From positions 1 to 6,771 of the forward strand of contig CAJWLY010000085.1 in NCBI GenBank assembly GCA_913043155.1: a stretch of 6,771 nucleotides of DNA, written 5' to 3'. Positions 1-5,718 of this stretch are shown here, piece by piece. Source of the DNA: an uncultured Nitrospinaceae bacterium. Lineage in GTDB: Bacteria > Nitrospinota > Nitrospinia > Nitrospinales > VA-1. Every line of letters begins with the position of its first letter. Within the stretch, counting starts at the first letter, position 1. The position numbers and the translations under genes are program-made. A model generated the notes under the pieces. That model was not told the DNA's origin. It searched no databases and was given only the letters and a program-made list of their open reading frames with translations.

Positions 1-485
1 AGTTCCGCCGTTTCGCGAAACTCCTTCAAGGTCGCTGGACCAAACGTGCTGAAGAGGATCCTTCCATGGGGCCTCAGAAAACGAGTCAAGTGATTTAGGC
101 TTTCTCCGGGAGAATTAAACCACTGAAATACGGCATTGGCTGCGATCAATTCCACCGGCTTGAATTTAATGGACTCCGCATTACCCATCACGATACGGCA
201 CTGTGATGGGAGATCCAATTTCTCCTTTAAACATTGGATCATTTTGGGAGCGATATCATTGATAGTCAGCTGTCTCGTCGGACGAGTGAGCAGGTGCCGG
301 GTAAAAAGTCCAGTTCCACATCCAATCTCCAATATTCGTTCAGGTAATTCATCGGGGAGAAATGATGCCAGCCTCTCCGCCATCAACTTTTGAAGGTGGG
401 CGTGTTTGTCGTATCCCCGAGCATACTTAGAGAAACTTTCAGCGATCTCGGAAGTCTCTTCTTCAAAGCTACCGTGAACTTTCAT
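1..485 (-). CDS. bioC: Malonyl-[acyl-carrier-protein] O-methyltransferase BioC, C-terminus outside the window
   Basis: BioC uses S-adenosylmethionine to methylate the free carboxyl of malonyl-ACP, which lets fatty-acid synthase build the pimeloyl chain for biotin in the cytoplasm. The first 161 codons are visible. The N-terminus has the family pattern FSKYARGYDKHAHLQ (residues 18-32). SAM-binding motif I is ILEIGCGTG (51-59), followed by an acidic strand end at TINDIAP (74-80), then ANAVFQWF (116-123) and FSTFGPATLKEF (145-156). The last stretch is very characteristic of BioC rather than of other class I methyltransferases. The start is the ATG at 485-483; it overlaps the stop of the upstream hydrolase gene as ATGA. 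No Shine-Dalgarno sequence lies at normal distance (the nearest, AGGAAA, is about 20 nt away), so initiation probably relies on coupling. The gene is cut by the left window edge, not broken. Confidence 0.93.
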   Translation of the reverse strand, partial: MKVHGSFEEETSEIAESFSKYARGYDKHAHLQKLMAERLASFLPDELPERILEIGCGTGLFTRHLLTRPTRQLTINDIAPKMIQCLKEKLDLPSQCRIVMGNAESIKFKPVELIAANAVFQWFNSPGESLNHLTRFLRPHGRILFSTFGPATLKEFRETAE

Positions 486-1138
486 AGAGGTTCTAGTTTT
501 TGATTTCCTGTTGCAAGCAACTTCACAAGCCTGTCCAAAAGCGGGCCTGGTGCATGTCCCGCTTCTTTAACAATCTGCAACTGAGGGATGTGTTTTTTTA
601 ATTTTTCAGCATCAAGAAAAATATCTTTCTCGCCCACAATAGCTTTAAAATTCTTTACCGCTTTTGAAGAAACAGAAGCCGACTGCAGGAATTTCAGCCC
701 CTCTATTAATGCGGAGCGGTTTGGCAGATCTCGCAAAAGGGATTTTGGATAAGGGAAGTTACAATTTGCATAGAAATCTATTAATGGTGAATGGTTTTCT
801 GGGTTTCGTTTAAGGATTCTTGCTAAATATTTTAGTTGGGTGATTCGGGTTTTTCCACCCATATCCTGCTCACGACTAAAGGCCAGAAAAGGGGCCAAAA
901 CACCCTTAAGGGCTGCTCTTGGTATGAAGTCCTGATAATTCAGTAACCACAAACTTCCCAAGGAGTAGCCCAGATACAGGTCAGCGGGTGCCTCTTCAAG
1001 AAGTGTCTGAGCTTCCTCTGGATCGAAAGGCTTTTTCGGATAAATCACTTTCACCCGCGAGTTTTTGAACCGAGCGATGATCTGTTCTGCAAACCAGGTG
1101 CAGGGCAGAGCCCAGCCGGAGACCGCCGTTATTCTCAT
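482..1138 (-). CDS. Small alpha/beta-hydrolase in BioH/BioG position, putative pimeloyl-ACP methyl ester esterase
   Basis: The gene encodes 218 residues from the ATG at 1138-1136. This start forms an ATGA overlap with the bioF stop and has GAGTGGAA six nt upstream. A GTG four codons earlier (1150) is possible but less likely. Visible hydrolase features are an oxyanion-type SGWALP near the N-terminus (7-12), a nucleophile elbow GYSLGS (57-62, Ser59), an acid after a strand in IVGEKDIF (Asp172) and a C-terminal GHAPGP (His195). The order Ser-Asp-His and the spacing fit the fold. Lying exactly between bioF and bioC, it most likely cleaves pimeloyl-ACP methyl ester, ending chain elongation and handing pimeloyl-ACP to BioF. 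It is shorter than Escherichia coli BioH (256 residues) and nearer the size of BioG, but it lacks clear similarity by eye to either. Which esterase family it belongs to (BioH, BioG, BioK, BioJ, BioV or another) is open. The function is inferred mainly from context. Confidence 0.8.
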   Translation of the reverse strand: MRITAVSGWALPCTWFAEQIIARFKNSRVKVIYPKKPFDPEEAQTLLEEAPADLYLGYSLGSLWLLNYQDFIPRAALKGVLAPFLAFSREQDMGGKTRITQLKYLARILKRNPENHSPLIDFYANCNFPYPKSLLRDLPNRSALIEGLKFLQSASVSSKAVKNFKAIVGEKDIFLDAEKLKKHIPQLQIVKEAGHAPGPLLDRLVKLLATGNQKLEPL

Positions 1139-2277
1139 CGTGTTTTCCACTCGTTAATTATGGAAATAAAAGGTAGCAGTTGTTCCGGGGTTTGTCCCGC
1201 ATGGAGGGAGACGCGCAAGCGCGAGGTCCCGCGCGGTACTGTTGGTGGACGCACCGCCCCCACGAGGATTCCTTTTTCGAGGCAACGGTTCTGAATTTCC
1301 AAGGTCGTCTCAGCTTCGCCGATCAAAATTGGGATGATGGGTGTATCGAAACCACTAGGTATATGGGCTAGGCCGGAGAGCTCTTTGCGAAACCAGTGGG
1401 AAAGGGAGTGAAGGGCCTGTCGCTTGCCTTGAGCCTCCTGAACTATATCAATTGAAGATAGAGCGACGCCTGCTTGATAGGGAGGCAGGAAAGTGGAGTA
1501 AATGAATTCTCCAGCATAATTGGTTAGATAGTCGATAACTGCTTGAGAATCTGTCAGGACGTAGGCCCCCATCCCCCCCAACGCTTTCCCAAGAGTTCCC
1601 ACAAGAATATCTACGTGTTCCTGAATGCCAACGGCCTCAGCCAGTCCACCGCCCGTGGCACCTAAAACTCCCGTTCCGTGAGCCTCATCGAGAATCAAAA
1701 CGAATGGGTACTGCCGTTTTAAATCGACAAGCCGTCTTAAATCTGGGTAATCCCCATCCATACTAAACACGCTCTCAGTCGTGACAAAGACCGTCTCAAA
1801 ATTTTTATGGTGCTTGCTGAGAAGTTCTTCTAGATGATCTATATCGAGATGGTTATAGCGCTTGAACCGGGTCTGCCCACGCTCCAGGGCTTGTACCATG
1901 GAATGATGGATAAAACGGTCGGCAAGCACAAAATCGTCAGAGCTGGGCAAATGTCTGAGGACAGCTTGATTAGCCATGAATCCGGTATTGAATAACATTC
2001 CACAACGCTTTTTCTTCCACGCCATAAGCTTGTTGAGTAATTCCTCGTGGCAGGGGAGGAATCCGGAAAGGAGGGGAGAGGCTCCGCTCCCGGATCCGTA
2101 GATTTCAGCGGTTTCTCGGGCTTTCTTAAGAATCCTGGGATCACGACGTAACTGAAGATAGTCGTTTGCCGATAGGTTCAATCGGATATCACGGTATACT
2201 CGAACCTCACGAAAGAGGTTGTTTCCACGGCGGTGCTTCAAGTCTTTTTCAAGGCGGGACCGGAAGGATTCAGTCAA
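1135..2277 (-). CDS. bioF: 8-amino-7-oxononanoate synthase BioF
   Basis: This is a PLP enzyme that condenses pimeloyl-ACP (or pimeloyl-CoA) with L-alanine, releasing CO2, to give 8-amino-7-oxononanoate, the first committed ring-building step of biotin synthesis. The 380 residues match the normal length. The alpha-oxoamine synthase order is intact: LNLSANDYL (33-41), the glycine-rich GSGSGASPLLSG (61-72), DRFIHHS with His124 at the PLP-stacking position, TESVFSMDGD (167-176), LDEAHGTGVLG (196-206, Asp197 and His200) and TLGKALGGMGAY (228-239) with Lys231 as the Schiff-base lysine. STF (261-263) and the C-terminal RLRVSLHAGQT also fit. Residues typical of KBL or serine palmitoyltransferase cannot be excluded by eye, but the bioC neighbour settles the assignment. 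The start is TTG at 2277: an in-frame TGA lies upstream, no ATG is available, and the N-terminus FRSRLEKDLKHRR aligns with family N-termini. No Shine-Dalgarno is evident. It is the first gene of the bio operon. Confidence 0.95.
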   Translation of the reverse strand: MTESFRSRLEKDLKHRRGNNLFREVRVYRDIRLNLSANDYLQLRRDPRILKKARETAEIYGSGSGASPLLSGFLPCHEELLNKLMAWKKKRCGMLFNTGFMANQAVLRHLPSSDDFVLADRFIHHSMVQALERGQTRFKRYNHLDIDHLEELLSKHHKNFETVFVTTESVFSMDGDYPDLRRLVDLKRQYPFVLILDEAHGTGVLGATGGGLAEAVGIQEHVDILVGTLGKALGGMGAYVLTDSQAVIDYLTNYAGEFIYSTFLPPYQAGVALSSIDIVQEAQGKRQALHSLSHWFRKELSGLAHIPSGFDTPIIPILIGEAETTLEIQNRCLEKGILVGAVRPPTVPRGTSRLRVSLHAGQTPEQLLPFISIINEWKTR

Positions 2278-2301
2278 GGAATGGTTGCTTCGTATTGAAG
2301 G

Positions 2302-2331
2302 TTGATAGAATGTGGGTCGTCAAATTATGTT
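2302..2331 (+). promoter_or_regulatory. Candidate promoter for the plus-strand hypothetical gene
   Basis: TTGATA (2302-2307) is followed after 18 bp by TATGTT (2326-2331, four of six consensus bases). Transcription would start near 2338, leaving a leader of about 45 nt that contains the palindrome at 2363-2377. The -10 element overlaps the -10 of the opposing bio promoter, so the two would compete for polymerase. The match is modest and rests on sequence inspection only. Confidence 0.3.
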
Positions 2332-2352
2332 ATAAAACCCCGTTTAAGTCAA
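2324..2352 (-). promoter_or_regulatory. Sigma70-type promoter of the bio operon
   Basis: Read on the minus strand, TTGACT (2352-2347, five of six consensus bases) is followed after exactly 17 bp by CATAAT (2329-2324, five of six). Transcription would begin near 2317, giving a leader of about 40 nt before the bioF TTG. I see no BirA-type operator (TTGTAAAC with a spaced GTTTACAA) and no BioR-like TTATCTATAA here, so biotin control, if any, uses something else. The promoter faces a plus-strand gene. Confidence 0.6.
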
Positions 2353-2362
2353 AACCCACCCC

Positions 2363-2377
2363 CGTCCCTAAGGGACG
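2363..2377. repeat. 15-bp palindrome CGTCCCTAAGGGACG
   Basis: Two perfect 7-bp arms (CGTCCCT and AGGGACG) flank a single central A. On plus-strand RNA this folds as a 6-bp stem, four or more of its pairs G-C, with a UAA loop. The 3' arm contains AAGGGA, the best Shine-Dalgarno candidate for the ATG at 2384 (or 2390). On DNA it sits 11 bp upstream of the -35 box of the bio promoter. It could be an operator for a dimeric regulator or an RNA hairpin that hides the ribosome-binding site. Which one cannot be told from one copy. Confidence 0.5.
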
Positions 2378-2383
2378 AAGATC

Positions 2384-2773
2384 ATGACCATGGTCGACGA
2401 TTCAGGAAAAATATGGATTCGAGGAACTACACGGCCTGAGCACGGCGTTCGGGTGGGGAAATTATATTTTGCCACAGGTAAGGAAGATTCGGAGATTATT
2501 GAATGTAGGGTAGATGAAAAGTATCTGTGGGTGGACCTACACAATAAGAAAAAGCAGTGCCGTACCGCCCGACGATTTGCCCTTGATCTTCCAACCAAAA
2601 CATTCGGGGCGTTGTTTAGCGGATTCGACAACACCCAACATGCAGATATTCGAGTCTCCACTTACTATGACGATGGCGTAGAAGAGTTTATCGCTGAGGA
2701 AGAAACTTACCGGTCTCGAAATATAGGGGGAATGGAATCCGAACTATTCTGGCAAATGGCGGGGTGGGATTAA
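2384..2773 (+). CDS. Hypothetical acidic protein, 129 residues, divergent from bioF
   Basis: I do not recognise this family. The frame is open for 129 codons, starts at ATG 2384 (a second ATG at 2390 is equally placeable) and ends with TAA just before a convergent gene. AAGGGA lies 10 nt ahead of the first ATG, within a palindrome. The protein is soluble-looking, with no signal peptide or membrane segment. It carries 23 acidic against 18 Lys/Arg residues. The first half reads as alternating beta-strand pattern (IWIRGTTRPEHGVRVGKLYF, then IIECRVDEKYLWVDL), followed by a basic patch KKKQCRTARR (55-64) and an acidic C-terminal part with YYDDGVEEFIAEEE (94-107). It ends in FWQMAGWD. Evidence that it is real: it fills an otherwise gene-free stretch between two minus-strand genes and has its own promoter candidate. 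The overlapping minus-strand frame is less convincing. The function is unknown. Confidence 0.65.
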   Translation: MTMVDDSGKIWIRGTTRPEHGVRVGKLYFATGKEDSEIIECRVDEKYLWVDLHNKKKQCRTARRFALDLPTKTFGALFSGFDNTQHADIRVSTYYDDGVEEFIAEEETYRSRNIGGMESELFWQMAGWD

Positions 2774-2777
2774 TTCT

Positions 2778-2803
2778 GAAATTATTCTACTCCTTATAAT
2801 TTC
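2778..2803. terminator. AT-rich inverted repeat between convergent genes, possible bidirectional terminator
   Basis: GAAATTAT (2778-2785) and ATAATTTC (2796-2803) are perfect 8-bp arms around a 10-nt loop. The repeat starts 4 nt after the stop of the plus-strand gene and overlaps the last codons of the DUF1566 gene on the other strand. The position is right for a shared terminator, but the stem has only one G-C pair and there is no good T-run, so termination may be weak or factor-dependent. Confidence 0.3.
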
Positions 2804-3233
2804 GAACGAGGCGCGCCCCATGATGTTCCCGGGTCATCGGGTCCACAAACTCCAGATCCTTGGTTCTTAGGTCGATACGAAGAACCTGTCCTTCATCATT
2901 TTTCTCGCCAGTCCAAAGGTAATAGGAACAGCCGCTAACAAACAGGGAGGCAATATAGATTTCATTATCCTCCCAGTCTTTTTGGGCTAACGTTTCGTCA
3001 TAAAGCTGAAGAACCTCTTCTTTGCTAGGCACGCGCCAATCGGCATGACCTCCAGCATAAACTTGGTTCATCAAAAAGACATAGTCCATGCTTTCCTGCC
3101 AAGTTACCCATTTCCCAAGATCGCCGTAGGAATCTTTTGGGAGCCATTCTTTAGCATTTTCAGTATCTTGGATCACCCCCCTCGAAGTGTCCTGAAACCG
3201 GCTATTGGCGTGTATTATTTTTTTTGTGGACAT
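2787..3233 (-). CDS. DUF1566/Lcl C-terminal-domain protein, apparently cytoplasmic
   Basis: The protein is 148 residues long from the ATG at 3233-3231. It follows the DUF1566 (Lcl C-terminal domain) layout: RFQDTSRGVIQDTENAKEWL (12-31, the 'RF.D..G.V.D......W' start), KWVTWQESMDYV (41-52), HADWRVPSKEEVLQLYD (63-79, the diagnostic 'DWR.P...EL..L'), YYLWTGEKND (104-113), then VLRIDLRTKDLEFVD and a closing GARLVRN (139-145). Lcl is a collagen-like adhesin of Legionella whose C-terminal domain gave the family its name; DUF1566 proteins are often secreted or surface-bound and have no known catalytic role. Here there is no signal peptide, lipobox or repeat region. A TTG 13 codons upstream (3272) would add MLSIVVEVSHYFK, which does not make a signal sequence. 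The gene follows pabC by 62 bp on the same strand without an obvious terminator, so co-transcription is possible. An A8 tract (3218-3225) lies a few codons after the start. The family call is good; the role is unknown. Confidence 0.75.
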   Translation of the reverse strand: MSTKKIIHANSRFQDTSRGVIQDTENAKEWLPKDSYGDLGKWVTWQESMDYVFLMNQVYAGGHADWRVPSKEEVLQLYDETLAQKDWEDNEIYIASLFVSGCSYYLWTGEKNDEGQVLRIDLRTKDLEFVDPMTREHHGARLVRNYKE

Positions 3234-3295
3234 TTTAAAGTAATGCGAAACCTCTACAACTATCGATAACAACTAGTGTTTAAACCCTATCATTT

Positions 3296-4162
3296 TTAAG
3301 AGGAAACTCCAAAGGTTTTCAAAAAAAAGGCGCGGAGTCGCCGGGTTACGGGTCCGGGTATCCCCGCTCCTATAACCTGCCTGTCCGCTTGCCGTACCGG
3401 TAGAATTTCAATTCCCGTATTGGTCAGAAAGACTTCATCCGCCTGATAAACATCATCCACCATCAAATCCTGCTCCCCATAGGGTATGTTCAAGGAAGCA
3501 GCGAGTTCTAGGACCACCTGACGTGTGACTCCGGGAAGCACGAACTCAGTTAGAGCGGGAGTTTTTAAAATGCCGTTCTTAACAATGAAAATATTACTGG
3601 TGGTTCCATCGGCGATGCGTTTGTTGCTATCGATCATGATTCCTTCAAATACCCCTTCCTTTCGGGCACGCTCTCGCAATACGATTTGTGAAAGAAAATT
3701 GCACGATTTTATCTGGCTGTCTATCCCGCCAACCCTCGGCGCACTGTTGTGGAACAGGGAAACCCTGACGCCTTTCTCATACGAATACCCCGGAAGAGCC
3801 TCAAAAGGCCGGGCATGTATCACCACAGTGGGGGGTGTTTCCGGATCAATGACAAGCCCAGGTTCCTGCTCGCCTCGTGTCACCGTCAACCGGATAATGG
3901 CATCGGACAGAAGGTTGCGCTTCAGCGTCTCGCAAACCACAGTGCGGAGCTCTTGCCTAGTCATCGGCAATTCCAAAAAAATGAGGCGGGCTGATCGAGA
4001 ACAGCGGTCCAAGTGATCCTCTAGCCGGAAAACAACCCCCCTATAAGCCCTTAGTGTTTCAAACAATCCATCACCGTAGGTGAACCCACGATCGAGTACT
4101 GAGATCTGCGCCCGACTTTGTGGCCAGAATAGCCCATTGACAAAAACGATCGGTTCTCTCAT
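3296..4162 (-). CDS. pabC: Class IV aminotransferase fold enzyme, probable 4-amino-4-deoxychorismate lyase PabC
   Basis: A fold-type IV PLP protein (288 residues from ATG 4162; a GTG one codon earlier is possible). The likely reaction is removal of pyruvate from aminodeoxychorismate to give p-aminobenzoate for folate. Visible features are VNGLFWP (7-13), SVLDRGFTYGDGLFETLRAY (21-40), RLTVTRGE (91-98), IDSQIKSCNFLSQ (147-159) with Lys152 as the Schiff-base lysine, ADGTTSNIFIVKNG (184-197), VLPGVTRQ (208-215) and FLTNTGIEILPV (246-257). The pabB gene lies only 8 bp upstream (stop at 4171), which favours PabC over branched-chain (IlvE) or D-amino-acid aminotransferase, close relatives that motifs by eye cannot fully exclude. 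An oddity is Asp185, where D-amino-acid and branched-chain transaminases have the Glu that contacts the PLP ring nitrogen. No clear Shine-Dalgarno is present, so it may be read by reinitiation after pabB. Confidence 0.82.
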   Translation of the reverse strand: MREPIVFVNGLFWPQSRAQISVLDRGFTYGDGLFETLRAYRGVVFRLEDHLDRCSRSARLIFLELPMTRQELRTVVCETLKRNLLSDAIIRLTVTRGEQEPGLVIDPETPPTVVIHARPFEALPGYSYEKGVRVSLFHNSAPRVGGIDSQIKSCNFLSQIVLRERARKEGVFEGIMIDSNKRIADGTTSNIFIVKNGILKTPALTEFVLPGVTRQVVLELAASLNIPYGEQDLMVDDVYQADEVFLTNTGIEILPVRQADRQVIGAGIPGPVTRRLRAFFLKTFGVSS

Positions 4163-4170
4163 CACAATTT

Positions 4171-5655
4171 TTAGATTGAATGGGTTAAAACGTGGGTCAT
4201 GGCGGCAGCCTTATCGAGAGTTTCCTGATACTCCTGCTTCGGGTCAGAGTCGGCTACAATGCCCGCTCCTACATGAAACCAGGCCTTACCGTCTTTTACC
4301 AGAATGGTGCGAATGATGATGTTTAAATCCATCTGTCGGGAAAAACCGATGTAACCAAACGAGCCGGAGTAGGGGCCACGGTTAGAAGGCTCCAACTCGT
4401 GGATGATTTCCATACAGCGAATCTTAGGACAACCGGTAATAGTTCCGCCGGGAAAAACTGCTTTCAACAATTCGAGGACGGTAGTTTTCGAACGCAGCCA
4501 GCCCTGTATGTTGGAAACAATATGGCTTACATGAGAATATCGTTCGAGAAACATAAGGGATGTGACTTGTACCGAGCCTACTTCGCAGACACGTCCCATG
4601 TCGTTTCGTTCCAGATCGACAAGCATGAGATGTTCTGCGCGTTCCTTTTCGTTGAGCAATAGCTCTAGGGCCAGCGTCCGGTCCTTTTCAGGGTTATCCC
4701 CACGTGGGCGTGTTCCCGCTATGGGACGCGTTTCCAGAAGTCTATCCTGAACCCTTATCAGCCGCTCGGGCGACGAACTCACAATAGTGAAATCGTGAAA
4801 CCGAAGATACCCGGAAAACGGGGAAGGATTGATGGTGCGTAATCTTAGATAAAGCTCAAGAGAATCGCCGTCAAAATCGGTTTCGAACCGCTGGGCGATG
4901 TTAGCTTGGTAAATATCCCCTTCACCGATATAAACCTTTGCTTGGCGAACGCGGTCCATATATTCCTTCGGGGAAAGATTGGAGTGAAGCCCGTTGATAG
5001 GCAGGTTCGGTACGGTGTTGGTAACGGACTCTTCACCAAAAACATTGCCATTCGACAGCGCCGCATCAATCTGTTTCCAGAAATTTTTGATTTCTTCGAC
5101 GAAGTATTCGTACTTGGTTGCATCGTCTCGTGATTGGACGGCGATAATATATTTCAATAATTTCGTTTCGTGATCGTAGAGTACGAGACGGTCCACTTGC
5201 ATGAACCAGGCATCCGGCAAATCTAAGTCGTTGTATTCCCGCCGAGGTAAGTTCTCGAATGAAATTCCTGCTTCATAAGCGATGTATCCCACCCATCCAC
5301 CCCAGAAATGAGGCAGGTGGGCGAAATACAAGGTCTCACAGCAAAAGTTCAAATGATCCCAACCCTCTTGAACGGACCCTTTAACCGGCCCTGTGGTTCC
5401 ATTTCTGTTGAATGTGGAAGCCTGCTCCTCGATACGGACGAAACTTGTGTTTGGAATTCCCATCAGTGAGTACCTCGAGATGGATTCAGGACCTTTTCCG
5501 CTTTCAAACAGAAAAGCCTCCCTACTTGTTCCAAACAGTTCTTTAAAGAGAAGAGCAGGGCGCAGCCTCGGTACGCGCTTTTCCCCAAGTACGGGAACCC
5601 ATGCGGAAGCCTGCGACCAATCGAAAAATTGTTCTTTCGAAGGAATGATGTTCAT
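4171..5655 (-). CDS. pabB: Aminodeoxychorismate synthase component I PabB
   Basis: The enzyme aminates chorismate with ammonia, normally supplied by the PabA glutaminase, to form 4-amino-4-deoxychorismate, the first step from chorismate to p-aminobenzoate and folate. It is 494 residues from ATG 5655. An N-terminal anthranilate-synthase-I-like domain contains AFLFESGKGPESISRYSLMG (47-66) and GGWVGYIAYEAG (119-130). The chorismate-binding domain contains YIGEGDIYQANIAQRF (242-257), RPIAGTRPRG (310-319), EHLMLVDLERNDMGRV (341-356), GGTITGCPKIRCMEII (403-418), RGPYSGSFGYI and MDLNIIIRT (442-450), and GAGIVADSDPKQEYQE near the end. 'TITG.PK' and 'MDLNI.IRT' point to PabB rather than TrpE; the adjacent pabC agrees. 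PIAGT carries Ala where E. coli PabB has the PIKGT lysine. A TTG at 5703 would add 16 residues, but the promoter candidate places the transcript start near it. No pabA is in the window; the subunit may be shared with TrpG. Confidence 0.9.
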   Translation of the reverse strand: MNIIPSKEQFFDWSQASAWVPVLGEKRVPRLRPALLFKELFGTSREAFLFESGKGPESISRYSLMGIPNTSFVRIEEQASTFNRNGTTGPVKGSVQEGWDHLNFCCETLYFAHLPHFWGGWVGYIAYEAGISFENLPRREYNDLDLPDAWFMQVDRLVLYDHETKLLKYIIAVQSRDDATKYEYFVEEIKNFWKQIDAALSNGNVFGEESVTNTVPNLPINGLHSNLSPKEYMDRVRQAKVYIGEGDIYQANIAQRFETDFDGDSLELYLRLRTINPSPFSGYLRFHDFTIVSSSPERLIRVQDRLLETRPIAGTRPRGDNPEKDRTLALELLLNEKERAEHLMLVDLERNDMGRVCEVGSVQVTSLMFLERYSHVSHIVSNIQGWLRSKTTVLELLKAVFPGGTITGCPKIRCMEIIHELEPSNRGPYSGSFGYIGFSRQMDLNIIIRTILVKDGKAWFHVGAGIVADSDPKQEYQETLDKAAAMTHVLTHSI

Positions 5656-5706
5656 CAGATAGGTAAGACTAGAAACAAATCCCAGTAAGCTAGACGGAAT
5701 CAAATA

Positions 5707-5715
5707 AGTATAGCA
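5707..5715 (-). promoter_or_regulatory. Extended -10 promoter candidate for pabB
   Basis: On the minus strand TGCTATACT (5715-5707) is an extended -10 element: TGn followed by TATACT, five of six consensus bases. Transcription would start near 5700, about 45 nt before the ATG at 5655. This speaks against the TTG at 5703 as the start codon. The -35 position (about 5735-5730) reads CTTCCC, no match to TTGACA, which is tolerable for extended -10 promoters. That position lies inside the guanine-tract motif. Confidence 0.45.
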
Positions 5716-5718
5716 ACC

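Noticed and set aside
136..393. Plus-strand open frame of 85 codons opposite bioC
   Set aside because: The minus strand encodes clear BioC motifs across the same bases; the plus frame has no recognisable protein features.
1139..1150. GTG at 1150 as start of the hydrolase gene
   Set aside because: The ATG at 1138 has GAGTGGAA at 6 nt spacing and gives the same ATGA overlap seen at the next junction.
2278..2383. Biotin repressor (BirA) or BioR operator before bioF
   Set aside because: No TTGTAAAC/GTTTACAA pair and no TTATCTATAA-like site is visible in the intergenic region.
2368..2661. Minus-strand open frame of 97 codons overlapping the plus-strand hypothetical gene
   Set aside because: Cys- and Ser-rich composition, no ribosome-binding site or domain, and it would begin inside the longer plus-strand frame; the plus frame fits the intergenic space and promoter better.
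4171..5655. Anthranilate synthase component TrpE
   Set aside because: TITGCPK and MDLNI.IRT are PabB-type signatures and pabC lies directly downstream; no trp genes are present.
5656..5703. TTG at 5703 as start of pabB
   Set aside because: The extended -10 motif at 5707-5715 would put the transcript start at about this position, and the 16 added residues do not resemble PabB N-termini; kept as an alternative only.
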